Shown piece by piece: positions 26,279 through 35,013 of a DNA stretch of 64,000 bases. Position numbers and translations under genes: made by a program. The DNA is taken from assembly GCF_003014555.1 (NCBI RefSeq), contig NZ_PYGE01000001.1:1-64000 (forward strand), written 5' to 3'. Source of the stretch: Haloactinopolyspora alba. Lineage in GTDB: Bacteria; Actinomycetota; Actinomycetes; Jiangellales; Jiangellaceae. The notes beneath the pieces were generated by a model. It was given only the letters and a program-made list of their open reading frames with translations, was not told the origin of the DNA and ran no database searches. The number at the start of each line of letters is the position of its first letter. Position 1 is the stretch's first letter.

Positions 26279-27031
26279 TCAGGCGACGAGGACGGTGGCC
26301 AGATCGGAGTCGTGGAACGGCCGGAGCTGCTCGGCCGTGGCGTCGCTGTCGGTGATCACCGTGTAGGGACGCTCGAGTGGCGTCCAGTAATGAAAGGGAC
26401 TCGCACCGATCTTCGAGTGATCGGCGAGGACGTAGACCCGGCCTGCTCGCTCGACCATCAACCGCTTGAGCGAGCTCAACGCCGGATAGCGGTTGGACAC
26501 TCCGTGCTCGGCGGTGATGCCGTCGGCGCCGAGGAAGAGCGTGTCCGCGGACAGGCTCCGCAGCGTCTCTTCGGCGATCGGCCCCTGCAGCGCCTGGCTC
26601 TTGTGCCGTAGCTCGCCGCCGAGCACCGTCACGTCGACCGCGTCGCTCTCGCGCAGCGTCGTGATGGCGTTCACGCCGTTGGTGACGACGTGCAGGCCCT
26701 CGCGGTGACGCAGATGCCACGCGAGCCGGCCGGTCGTGGTGCCGGCGTCGAGGACGAGGGTTTCACCGTCCTCGACGTGCGTGGCGGCGAGCAGGGCGAT
26801 GGCTTCCTTCTGCGCCGGGTGCTTCTGGTCCTTCTGCTGCAGTGTCGGCTCGGAGTTGCCGATGACGGCACCGCCGTAGGTACGTGTCACCCGGCCGGTG
26901 TCGGTCAGAACCTTCAGATCGCGCCGGATCGTCGACGCGGACACACCGAGTCGTTTGCTCAGTTCGAGCACGTGGCCGTTGCCGTGCAGCAGCTCGCGGA
27001 GGATGACCTCATGGCGCCCGGCGGTGTCCAT
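26279..27031 (-). CDS. DeoR/GlpR-family sugar-phosphate-responsive repressor
   Basis: 250 residues: an N-terminal helix-turn-helix (LSKRLGVSASTIRRDLKVL, about 22-42) and a DeoR C-terminal sensor domain with LDAGTTTGRLA and ALFLG-type segments. Members bind a phosphorylated sugar. It heads the leftward TRAP operon, 75 bases upstream of dctP. A pair of nine-base direct repeats lies about 70 bases before its start and is the likely operator. Confidence 0.92.
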   Translation of the reverse strand: MDTAGRHEVILRELLHGNGHVLELSKRLGVSASTIRRDLKVLTDTGRVTRTYGGAVIGNSEPTLQQKDQKHPAQKEAIALLAATHVEDGETLVLDAGTTTGRLAWHLRHREGLHVVTNGVNAITTLRESDAVDVTVLGGELRHKSQALQGPIAEETLRSLSADTLFLGADGITAEHGVSNRYPALSSLKRLMVERAGRVYVLADHSKIGASPFHYWTPLERPYTVITDSDATAEQLRPFHDSDLATVLVA

Positions 27032-27101
27032 TCGGCGGCCTCCTCACGTCGTCGGTCACGAACCCTATCGGTGTCTGGGTGGTGGAGACCATACGAAGGC
27101 A

Positions 27102-27132
27102 TGCGCGATTGCGTCAAGAGTATTGCGCGATT
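27102..27132 (-). promoter_or_regulatory. Direct repeats, candidate DeoR operator
   Basis: TGCGCGATT occurs at 27102-27110 and again at 27124-27132, 22 bases apart (about two helical turns), upstream of the deoR-type gene on the minus strand. Direct repeats with this spacing suit DeoR-family binding. The rest of the gap (27032-27198) shows nothing further. Confidence 0.5.
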
Positions 27133-27198
27133 AGTTCACCAGTGGGCCGTGTTCGCGCAGTTCGTGCTCAGTCCGCGCAGAATGGCGGCGACACGGCG

Positions 27199-28419
27199 TC
27201 AGGGGCCCACCATCAGCGCCGAAGCACGCGGCGCCAGGAAGTGGTCCATGACCAGCTCAGCGGCACCGAGTGCCGCCACCTGCTCGCCCACGGCGGAGCT
27301 TTCCACGGCGACGTTCTCGCGCTCGACGACGAGCTCCTGCGCCACCAGCTCGGGCAGGACCGGCAGGAACGCCGTACTCAGCCGGTTCCAGAGCGGGCCG
27401 CCGACGACGACACGCGGCATGTCCAGCAGGTTCACCAGCACGCCGAGGCCCACGGCGACACGTCCGGCAGCACGTTCGAGGATCCGGGTCGCGCCGCCGT
27501 CCCCGGCCGCGGCCAGGTCGCACAGCGCCGTGCAGGAGTCGTCGATGGCCAGGTAGTCACTCAGGTTCGGCAGCGGCAGCAGTCCCAGGTGTGCCGCCTG
27601 AAGGACGAGCGCCTCGGGCACGCACGCCGAGGCCAGGCCACCGCGGCGGCCACTCCACTCGAGCTGCTCCGCCTCCGGGTCGACGATGATGTCGCCGATC
27701 TCGCCGATGTTGTTCGTCGTCCCGCGGAACACCTGGTTGTCGATGACCATGGAGGCGCCGACCCCTGAGCCCAGATAGAGGAAGACGAACGCGTTCGGCG
27801 AATCCTTCGACGAGCGCAGCTCCGCGGTGGCCGCCGCGGTGACGTCCTTGTCGAGAAGCACCGGCAGCCCTGTCGCCTCGTGCAGGTCCGACCGCAACTG
27901 GACGTTGCGCCAGTTGGGCAGCTGCGGCGGGTCGAGGATGAGGCCGGCCTGGACGTCCAGCGGCCCGGGCGCGGCGATGCCGAGCCCCAGCACGCGGTTG
28001 CGGTCGACGCCGGCTTCGGTGATCAGCGCGTCGACGGAGTCGGCGATGAGGGCCGTGACCTCCGGCGGGTTGGTCGCCTGCGGCGTGCGCTGCTGGCGTT
28101 GCAGCCGCACCTCGCCGTCGAGGTCGAGCAGTACGGTGGTCAGCCGCGCCGGGTCGATGTGCACCCCGACGGAGAACGCGCCGTCGCGGTCGATGACCAG
28201 CGGGATGCTGGGCCGCCCGCGGGTGGTTTCGCCAGGGGTAGTCTCGCAGATCAGGTTGTCGTCGATCAGACGCCGGGTGATGTTCGATATCGTCTGCGAG
28301 CTCAACCCCGATTCGCGCTGCAGGTCGGCTCGGCTCACCCCCGGTGAGCGGCGCACCACGTCGAGCACGACGGCCTGGTTGAAGTCGGCCAGCCGGAGTT
28401 GGTTGCTGCCTCGCCGCAT
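27199..28419 (-). CDS. ROK-family transcriptional repressor (NagC/XylR type)
   Basis: 406 residues. An N-terminal winged helix (VSRADLQRESGLSSQTISNITRRL, about 28-52) precedes an actin-like ROK sensor domain with GLGIAAPGPLD and FLYLGSGVGASMVI. The usual zinc-site CxCGxxGC pattern is not clear: the matching stretch reads GRRGGLASACVPEAL, so zinc binding may be lost. Start ATG 28419 gives MRRGSNQLRLADFN, as in relatives. It is divergent from the sugar ABC/glycosidase locus it probably represses. Confidence 0.9.
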   Translation of the reverse strand: MRRGSNQLRLADFNQAVVLDVVRRSPGVSRADLQRESGLSSQTISNITRRLIDDNLICETTPGETTRGRPSIPLVIDRDGAFSVGVHIDPARLTTVLLDLDGEVRLQRQQRTPQATNPPEVTALIADSVDALITEAGVDRNRVLGLGIAAPGPLDVQAGLILDPPQLPNWRNVQLRSDLHEATGLPVLLDKDVTAAATAELRSSKDSPNAFVFLYLGSGVGASMVIDNQVFRGTTNNIGEIGDIIVDPEAEQLEWSGRRGGLASACVPEALVLQAAHLGLLPLPNLSDYLAIDDSCTALCDLAAAGDGGATRILERAAGRVAVGLGVLVNLLDMPRVVVGGPLWNRLSTAFLPVLPELVAQELVVERENVAVESSAVGEQVAALGAAELVMDHFLAPRASALMVGP

Positions 28420-28484
28420 GCGACTCCTTCCCTGCACGGCATCGAAGCTACCCGTTGCGGCGGCCGGCGCCGCTGACCTCTTTA

Positions 28485-28499
28485 ATCTAGTCGATAGAT
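28485..28499. promoter_or_regulatory. Inverted repeat in the ROK/ABC divergent promoter
   Basis: ATCTA (28485-28489) and TAGAT (28495-28499) flank five bases inside an AT-rich patch (TTTAATCTAGTCGATAGATG), a local drop in GC typical of a promoter. It lies 66 bases from the ROK start. Candidate ROK operator; the 275-base gap holds no gene I can support. Confidence 0.45.
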
Positions 28500-28694
28500 G
28501 AATATATACCGACCACTGTTACAGCGGAGCAACCGGAAGGTTCCCCTAGAGCGCCGTGTGACCACCGCTGTTCGATCATGCCAGGGGTTGACCGTTGCCA
28601 CCAACCTCCCTAGCATGGTCCGATCTTTATCCCATCCAGTTGAGAAATATCGCCGTCATCACCACCACGGGGAAGCGTGTAGAGAGGTGTCGCA

Positions 28695-30038
28695 ATGCAG
28701 CGCAATCGTGTCTTCCCGGCCGTGACCGCCGCCGCACTCGCGGTCGGCATGCTCGCAGCGTGCTCGGACAGCGACGACGGAACAAGCGGACCCGTGACCA
28801 TCAAGCTCCTCGAGTACCAGCAGGCCCGTGCCGACGTCGTCGAGAAGCTGATCCCCCGGTTCGAGAGCGCCATGGCCGAGCAGGGCAAGGACATCCAGGT
28901 CGAGCTGGTCACCGACCCGCTCACCGACGACCAGTTCCGGACGAAGATCACGCAGCAGTTCCACTCGGGCACGGCGCCGGACGTCGTCGACATGGGCGGG
29001 AGCCACGTCACCGGCTTCGCCGGCGCCGGCTACCTGCTGCAGCTGGACGAGTACCTGAACGAGTGGCCCACGTGGGAGAAGTACTACTCGGCCGTCAAGC
29101 AGAAGGCCGAGCAGGTCGACGGTCACTACTACTCGCTGCCCCACGAGGCGAGCGTGCAGAGCCTCTTCTACCGCAAGGACGTCCTCGAGGAGATGGGCAT
29201 CGACACCTCGCAGCCACAGACCTGGGACGAGCTGATCGGCCGACTGAAGAAGGTCACGGCCGAGACGGGGAAGCCGTCGATCGTGATCCCGGCCGGCACC
29301 GCGTGGGGTGCCGGAACGTGGTCCGAGGGGTTCCTGCCGATCGTCGCCGGCACGGACAGCACGTTCTACGACCGAGAGGCCGGGAAGTGGACGCTGGAGA
29401 GTGACGGGCTGTCGGCGACGTTCGACCTGTACGCCGAGCTCACCAAGGCCGGCCTCCTACCGACCCAGGCGCTGCTCAACCCGAACCCGTGGGAACCGAC
29501 GAAGTACAAGCAGTTCCCGGAAGGCACCCTTCCGGTCGCCGCTCAGGGCACCTGGGGCTGGCGCTACGACTGGGGTCCCAACGGGGCCGCGCCGATCAAG
29601 AACGTGAAGGACAAGGTCGCGACGTGGAACTACCCGGCCCTGACGCCGGGCGGCGAGCCGTACTCGATCAGTGGCGGCGGATACAACTACGGCGTCAACG
29701 CCGAGACCGAGAACCCGGACGCCGCTGTCGAGCTCGTCAAGTGGCTGAGCTCGGACAAGGCAGCAGCCGAGCAGCTCACCGCCATCGGCGCGGCGGCGCC
29801 GCATCCGGGAATCTCGGACGTCGAGCCGTACAAGAGCCAGCCGACCCTGCTCGACGCGGAGGCGAAGCTCGAGGACAGCATCGTGGCGCCGGAGGGTGAC
29901 GGCAACACCCGCGTTTCCCAGGCCGTGCAGAGCGCGACCGAGAGCATCCTGCTCGGCAAGGCCGACGGCGCCGAGGCCGCGTCGGCGTTCGCGCAGGACG
30001 CAGCAGAGCTGCTCGGTGAGAACCTGGTCGCGAAGTGA
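28695..30038 (+). CDS. Sugar ABC transporter substrate-binding lipoprotein
   Basis: 447 residues, family 1 extracellular solute-binding protein. Lipobox AAC with lipidated Cys23 (VGMLAACSDSD). Features include FRTKITQQFHSGTAPDVVDMG and the hinge-region EAAKKFIEWL-like segment PDAAVELVKWLSS. Aromatic-rich stretches (ATWGWRYDWG-like) suit an oligosaccharide ligand. It is the first gene of the glycan locus; no ABC ATPase is encoded here, so a shared MsiK-type ATPase elsewhere is likely. Confidence 0.92.
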   Translation: MQRNRVFPAVTAAALAVGMLAACSDSDDGTSGPVTIKLLEYQQARADVVEKLIPRFESAMAEQGKDIQVELVTDPLTDDQFRTKITQQFHSGTAPDVVDMGGSHVTGFAGAGYLLQLDEYLNEWPTWEKYYSAVKQKAEQVDGHYYSLPHEASVQSLFYRKDVLEEMGIDTSQPQTWDELIGRLKKVTAETGKPSIVIPAGTAWGAGTWSEGFLPIVAGTDSTFYDREAGKWTLESDGLSATFDLYAELTKAGLLPTQALLNPNPWEPTKYKQFPEGTLPVAAQGTWGWRYDWGPNGAAPIKNVKDKVATWNYPALTPGGEPYSISGGGYNYGVNAETENPDAAVELVKWLSSDKAAAEQLTAIGAAAPHPGISDVEPYKSQPTLLDAEAKLEDSIVAPEGDGNTRVSQAVQSATESILLGKADGAEAASAFAQDAAELLGENLVAK

Positions 30039-30949
30039 CGTTCGCGCACGTACCGGCCGTTGTCCGGCCACGCCGGCGCCTCCAGCAGCGTGGCATGCTG
30101 CCACTGCTGCTGGGGCCGTCGGTGCTGCTCATCGCCGTCTTCGTGATCGCCCCGGCCGTTTACGGCATCTACCTCGGCTTCACGAACACTCAGCTCACCG
30201 GATTCGCCGCCCGAGATCCCGACTTCGTCGGGCTCGACAACTACCAGAACCTGCTCACGTCGGACGAGTTCCTCGGCTCGCTGGGACACACGGCACAGTT
30301 CGTGTTCTTCTCCGCGATCATCGGGCAGACCATTCTCGGGATGGCCGCGGCGCTACTGCTGCGGAAGAAGTGGCTCAGAGGGAAAGGACTGTTCGGCGCC
30401 GCGATCCTCCTGCCGATGGTGGTGCCCGAGGTCGTCGCCTCACTGACCTGGGCGAGCGTGCTGTCGCCACGCGACGAGGGCACGTTCAACCGGCTGATCG
30501 GGCTCTTCGGCGGCGCATCGGCCGCACCGCTGCAGGAAGCTCCGATGCTCTCGATCATCATCGTCAACATCTGGCGCGGCATCGCACTCGCGATGATCAT
30601 GTTCCAGGCGGCGTTGGAAGACGTCCCGGACGAGCTCATCGAGGCCGCCCGGGTGGACGGTGCCGGCGCCATGCGCGTCTTCCGATACGTCACGCTGCCG
30701 CTGATCCGCGGACCGGTGTTCCTCTACCTGTTGCTGACGACCATCACGACGGTCGGGGTGTTCGGCCTCGTGTACTTCCTCACCCAGGGCGGTCCGGGCT
30801 CGGCCACCCAGTTGACGTCCATCTACATTTACCAGCACGCCTTTCAGTATTCGCAGATCGGCCTCGGCAGTGCGGCCTCCGTCATTCTTCTGGCGTTACT
30901 CCTGGTGCTCGGCCTCACCTACGTCCGGCTGTCGAAGGTGGAGGTCTGA
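30035..30949 (+). CDS. Sugar ABC transporter permease (MalF type)
   Basis: 304 residues, six membrane segments, with the EAA loop EAARVDGAGAMRVFRYVTLP that docks the ATPase. GTG 30035 overlaps the binding-protein stop by four bases. Works with the next gene as a heterodimeric importer for mono- or oligosaccharides. Confidence 0.92.
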   Translation: MTFAHVPAVVRPRRRLQQRGMLPLLLGPSVLLIAVFVIAPAVYGIYLGFTNTQLTGFAARDPDFVGLDNYQNLLTSDEFLGSLGHTAQFVFFSAIIGQTILGMAAALLLRKKWLRGKGLFGAAILLPMVVPEVVASLTWASVLSPRDEGTFNRLIGLFGGASAAPLQEAPMLSIIIVNIWRGIALAMIMFQAALEDVPDELIEAARVDGAGAMRVFRYVTLPLIRGPVFLYLLLTTITTVGVFGLVYFLTQGGPGSATQLTSIYIYQHAFQYSQIGLGSAASVILLALLLVLGLTYVRLSKVEV

Positions 30950-31830
30950 TGGCAACGGCAGCGACACTCGAGAAGAGCACGGCAACCGTTCGAAAGCCAC
31001 ACCGCCGGATGTCGCGTGTGATGGCGGTCCGGCAGGCAATGCAGTACGTCCTGATCGTTCTACTCGCGTTGTTCTGCCTGGTGCCGTTCGCGTGGATGGT
31101 GCTCAGCGCCGTGGACGCTCAGGCCGGTCCCACGGTTCAGTCGCCCGAGTTCACGCTCGACAACTTCGTCCGGTTCTTCACGAAGGCGGACACCCCGCGG
31201 CTACTCGCGAACAGCCTCCTCATCTCGGTCTCGGCGACGGCGCTCAACCTCGCGTGCGGCATCTTCGGTGCCTACGCGCTGTCGCGCATCCGTTTCCGGG
31301 GCCGCAAAACGTTCATGTTCTCGATCCTGCTCATCCGGGTGATCCCGCCGCCGGCCACGATCGTGGCGCTCTACCTGATGATGGTCAAAATGAGTCTCGA
31401 CAACAGTTACCTGGGGCTGATCCTGGTCGAGGCCGCCGCCGCGCTGCCCGTGACGTTGTGGCTGCTGAAGGGCGCGATCGACGCGATACCGTTCGAGCTC
31501 GAGGAAGCCGCGTGGATGGACGGAAGCACCCGCTTCGGCGCCATTCGCAAGATCGTCTTCCCGTTGGTCGGACCCGGTCTCGGAGCAGCGGCTCTGATCG
31601 CCTTCATGGCGGTGTGGGGCGACTTCCTCACTCCCCTGGTCCTGTTGCAGTCGCCGGATCTCTACCCGTTGTCAATCGGGCTGTTCCGCGCCTTCACTGC
31701 GTTCAACCAGGTGGATTGGGGCGTGCTCGCCGCAAGCGCCGTCATTTACATGACACCACCGGCGATCCTCTACGGATTCCTACGCCGCTACCTGTTCCGC
31801 GCCAGCATCGGCAGCGCGGTCAAAGGCTGA
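30949..31830 (+). CDS. Sugar ABC transporter permease (MalG type)
   Basis: 293 residues, six membrane segments; EAA loop EEAAWMDGSTRFGAIRKIVF. Its ATG shares one base with the previous stop (TGATG). The C-terminal YGFLRRYLFRASIGSAVKG is typical of the MalG branch. Confidence 0.92.
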   Translation: MATAATLEKSTATVRKPHRRMSRVMAVRQAMQYVLIVLLALFCLVPFAWMVLSAVDAQAGPTVQSPEFTLDNFVRFFTKADTPRLLANSLLISVSATALNLACGIFGAYALSRIRFRGRKTFMFSILLIRVIPPPATIVALYLMMVKMSLDNSYLGLILVEAAAALPVTLWLLKGAIDAIPFELEEAAWMDGSTRFGAIRKIVFPLVGPGLGAAALIAFMAVWGDFLTPLVLLQSPDLYPLSIGLFRAFTAFNQVDWGVLAASAVIYMTPPAILYGFLRRYLFRASIGSAVKG

Positions 31831-31872
31831 CCCTTCGCAGCGATCCTGCGTGTATTCCAGTCCCTGTGGGAG

Positions 31873-34800
31873 ATGACATCCTTGGTTGACGACTTCAATC
31901 CGAACGGCCGGGTGCAACTCGACGCGACCGCGCTCACGATGCTGCGGGTACGGCGATTCACCAAGTTCCGTATCGGTCCCGCGGTGTACCGGGATTCGCG
32001 CCCGGTCGAGATCCGCGCGTGGACGGTCGGTGGTGAGCCGGTGCCGTTCGAGCACGCCGTGGCGCAGCGGTTCGAGCCGTTCTCGGTCGGCGAGGTTTGG
32101 GGCCGGCCATGGGACACGGTCTGGTTCGACGTGCGCGGCGACGTCCCGGCCGACTGGGAGCCGGACGAGACGGAGCTCGTGGTCGATCTGGGCTTCACGG
32201 GTGATCAGCCCGGCTTCCAGGCGGAGGGAACCGTGTACCGACCGGACGGCACCATCGTCAAGGCGATCGAACCGCTGAACGCCTGGGCCCCGCTGCCCGG
32301 GCCGGGCCCGTTCCGGCTGCTGATCGAGGCGGCCGCCAACCCCATCGTCCAGGTGCCGTACGAGTACGAGCCGACATCACTCGGCGACAAGGCGACGGCG
32401 GGCGACGCGTTCCAGTACCGGCTCGCCGAGCTGTCCGTCTCGCGGCGTGACCCGGTGGTGTGGGAGCTGCTGCAGGACGTTCGCACCCTGGACGGGCTGG
32501 TCGACGTCCTCCCGCCCGACGGGTCGCGGCGCGCCGAGATCGTGCATGCGCTGGAGCGCATGGTCGACGTCATGGACCCCGACGACGTGCACGGCACCGC
32601 AGCGCTCGGACGTGAAGCGCTGGCTCCGGCTCTGGCCGGCGGCGCCGCCGACAGCTCGCTGATCGTGACGGCGGTGGGCCACGCCCACATCGACTGCGCG
32701 TGGCTGTGGCCGGTCCGCGAGACGGTCCGCAAGGTGGCGCGGACGTTCGCGAACGTGCTCGACCTGGCCGACCGTGATCCGGACTTCGTGTTCGCGGCGT
32801 CCTCGGCACAGCAGTACGCGTGGCTCAAGGAGAGCCGGCCCGACCTGTTCGAGCGCGTCCGCAAGGCGGTCGCCGACGGCGTCGTCCGCCCGGTGGGCGG
32901 GATGTGGGTGGAGTCCGACACCAACATGCCCGGCGGCGAGGCGCTGGCCCGGCAGTTCGTGCTCGGCAAGCGATTCTTCCTCGAGGAGTTCGGCGTCGAG
33001 ACCGAAGAGGCCTGGCTGCCCGACTCGTTCGGCTACACGGCGGCGCTCCCGCAGATCGTGCGGGCGGCGGGGGCACGGTACTTCCTCACCCAGAAGCCGT
33101 CGTGGAACGAGGTCAACCGGATGCCGCACTCGAGCTTCCACTGGGAGGGCATCGACGGCTCACGGGTGTTCACGCATTTCCCGCCCGCCGAGACCTACAA
33201 CTCCGACCTCGGGGCCTCCGACCTCGCCCGCACCGAGAGCTCGTTCCGGCAGAAAGGGGCGGCACGCCACGTTCTCGGGCTGTTCGGCTGGGGCGACGGC
33301 GGAGGAGGACCCACCCGCGAGATGCTCGCGGCCGCCGAGCGGAAGAAGGATCTCGACGGCGTGCCGCGGGTGCGCCTCGGTGATCCGCGGAGCTTCTTCG
33401 CCACGGCCGAGGCCGAGCTGCCCGAGCCGCCGGTGTGGGTCGGCGAGATGTACCTCGAGCTGCATCGCGGCACGCTGACGTCGCAGCAGCGCGGCAAGCG
33501 CGGCAACCGGCACAGTGAGGCGCTGCTGCGCGAGGCCGAGCTGTGGGCGGCGACCGCCGCCGTGCTGCGCGGCACGCCGTACCCGTACGACGCGCTGGAG
33601 AGCGCGTGGCGGACCGTGCTCCTGCAGCAGTTCCACGACATCCTGCCGGGCACGTCGATCGCCTGGGTGCATCAGGAGGCAGAACGCGACCACGAGCGGG
33701 TGGCCACCGAGTTGACGGAGCTCATCGACGCCTCCCTCGCCGCTGTCGCCGGCGACGGCGACGCGCCGGTTGCCGCGAACGCCGGGCCGTACCCGCAGGC
33801 CGGAGTCCCCGCCCTCGGCGTCGCGCCCGCGACCCCGCCGGCGGCCGCACGTCCGCGGTGGCACGGCGACCGGATCGTGCTCGAGGACGAACAGCTGTAT
33901 GCCGAGGTCGACCGGCGCGGCACGCTGGTCTCGGTCGTCGACCGGGCCGCGGATCGCGAGTTGCTGCCCCGCGGGCTCGCGGGCGGCGTTCTCCAGCTCT
34001 TCCGCGACACACCGCGCGAGTGGGATGCGTGGGACATCAACGACGAGGACAAGCGCAGCGGTCGCGATCTGCTCGACCCGGTCTCCGTCGACATCGCGGA
34101 CGGTTCGGTGCTGGTCCGGCACGCCTGGGACGGCACGAGCATCGACATGACCATCCGGCTGGTGGACGGCCGGATCGAGTACGGTTTCGACGTCGACTGG
34201 CACGAGTCGCAGAAGCTGCTCAAGCTCGCGTTCCCGCTCGACGTCCGTGCGGACAAGGCGACGTCGGAGATCCAGTTCGGCCACATCCACCGCCCGATCC
34301 ACCAGAACACGTCCTGGGACGAGGCACGGTTCGAGACCGTCGCGCATCGCTGGATCCACGTCGGCGAGCCCGGCTACGGCGTCGCCGTCGCCAACGACGT
34401 GGTGTACGGCCACGACGTGCGCAACGGCCACGCGCCCGACGGAAAGCCGATGACCACCGCACGGCTCTCGCTGCTGCGCGCGCCCCGGTATCCCGACCCG
34501 GCCGCGGACCAGGGGCGGCACCCGTTCACGGTCAGCCTCCGCCCGGGCGGCATCCCCGACGCGATCGCCGACGGATACGCGCAGCACCTGCCGCTGCGCA
34601 CCACCCGGGGCACGCCGACGGAACCGCTTGTGCAGGTGTCGGACCCGGCCGTGGTCGTCGAGAGCGTCAAGCTCGCCGAGGATCGTTCCGGCGACCTCGT
34701 CGTGCGGCTCTACGAGGCACACGGCAACCGTTCCCGAGCGACGGTGCGGACATCGTTCGACTGGAGCGAGGTCACCGCGACCGACCTGCTCGAGCGGCCG

Positions 34801-34905
34801 TCGGACAGCGAGGCGGTCCGCGACGTCTCCCCCGGTTCGGCGGTCGACCTGGTGATGCGGCCCTTCGAGTTGCTGACGCTGCGGTTCCGCGACCCGGCGG
34901 CGTGA
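31873..34905 (+). CDS. GH38 alpha-mannosidase
   Basis: 1010 residues. The N-terminal 260 residues form the accessory domain of bacterial class II enzymes. The catalytic domain starts at GHAHIDCAWLWP (zinc ligands His272 and Asp274); the nucleophile Asp384 is in WLPDSFGYTAALP; a later QQFHDILPGTS supplies another metal ligand. Beta-sandwich C-terminal domains follow (about 660-1010). It removes alpha-mannose from N-glycan-like or other mannosides. No signal peptide, so it acts on imported oligosaccharides. Confidence 0.94.
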   Translation: MTSLVDDFNPNGRVQLDATALTMLRVRRFTKFRIGPAVYRDSRPVEIRAWTVGGEPVPFEHAVAQRFEPFSVGEVWGRPWDTVWFDVRGDVPADWEPDETELVVDLGFTGDQPGFQAEGTVYRPDGTIVKAIEPLNAWAPLPGPGPFRLLIEAAANPIVQVPYEYEPTSLGDKATAGDAFQYRLAELSVSRRDPVVWELLQDVRTLDGLVDVLPPDGSRRAEIVHALERMVDVMDPDDVHGTAALGREALAPALAGGAADSSLIVTAVGHAHIDCAWLWPVRETVRKVARTFANVLDLADRDPDFVFAASSAQQYAWLKESRPDLFERVRKAVADGVVRPVGGMWVESDTNMPGGEALARQFVLGKRFFLEEFGVETEEAWLPDSFGYTAALPQIVRAAGARYFLTQKPSWNEVNRMPHSSFHWEGIDGSRVFTHFPPAETYNSDLGASDLARTESSFRQKGAARHVLGLFGWGDGGGGPTREMLAAAERKKDLDGVPRVRLGDPRSFFATAEAELPEPPVWVGEMYLELHRGTLTSQQRGKRGNRHSEALLREAELWAATAAVLRGTPYPYDALESAWRTVLLQQFHDILPGTSIAWVHQEAERDHERVATELTELIDASLAAVAGDGDAPVAANAGPYPQAGVPALGVAPATPPAAARPRWHGDRIVLEDEQLYAEVDRRGTLVSVVDRAADRELLPRGLAGGVLQLFRDTPREWDAWDINDEDKRSGRDLLDPVSVDIADGSVLVRHAWDGTSIDMTIRLVDGRIEYGFDVDWHESQKLLKLAFPLDVRADKATSEIQFGHIHRPIHQNTSWDEARFETVAHRWIHVGEPGYGVAVANDVVYGHDVRNGHAPDGKPMTTARLSLLRAPRYPDPAADQGRHPFTVSLRPGGIPDAIADGYAQHLPLRTTRGTPTEPLVQVSDPAVVVESVKLAEDRSGDLVVRLYEAHGNRSRATVRTSFDWSEVTATDLLERPSDSEAVRDVSPGSAVDLVMRPFELLTLRFRDPAA

Positions 34906-35013
34906 TGGACTCGCGTCGTCCCGGCGACACCCCGTCGTCCCGGCGACACCGCACCCCGACGAGCGCAGCGGCCTCCCGAGGCGCACCGGCCTGACCCTGG
35001 AAGGAAGAACCCC

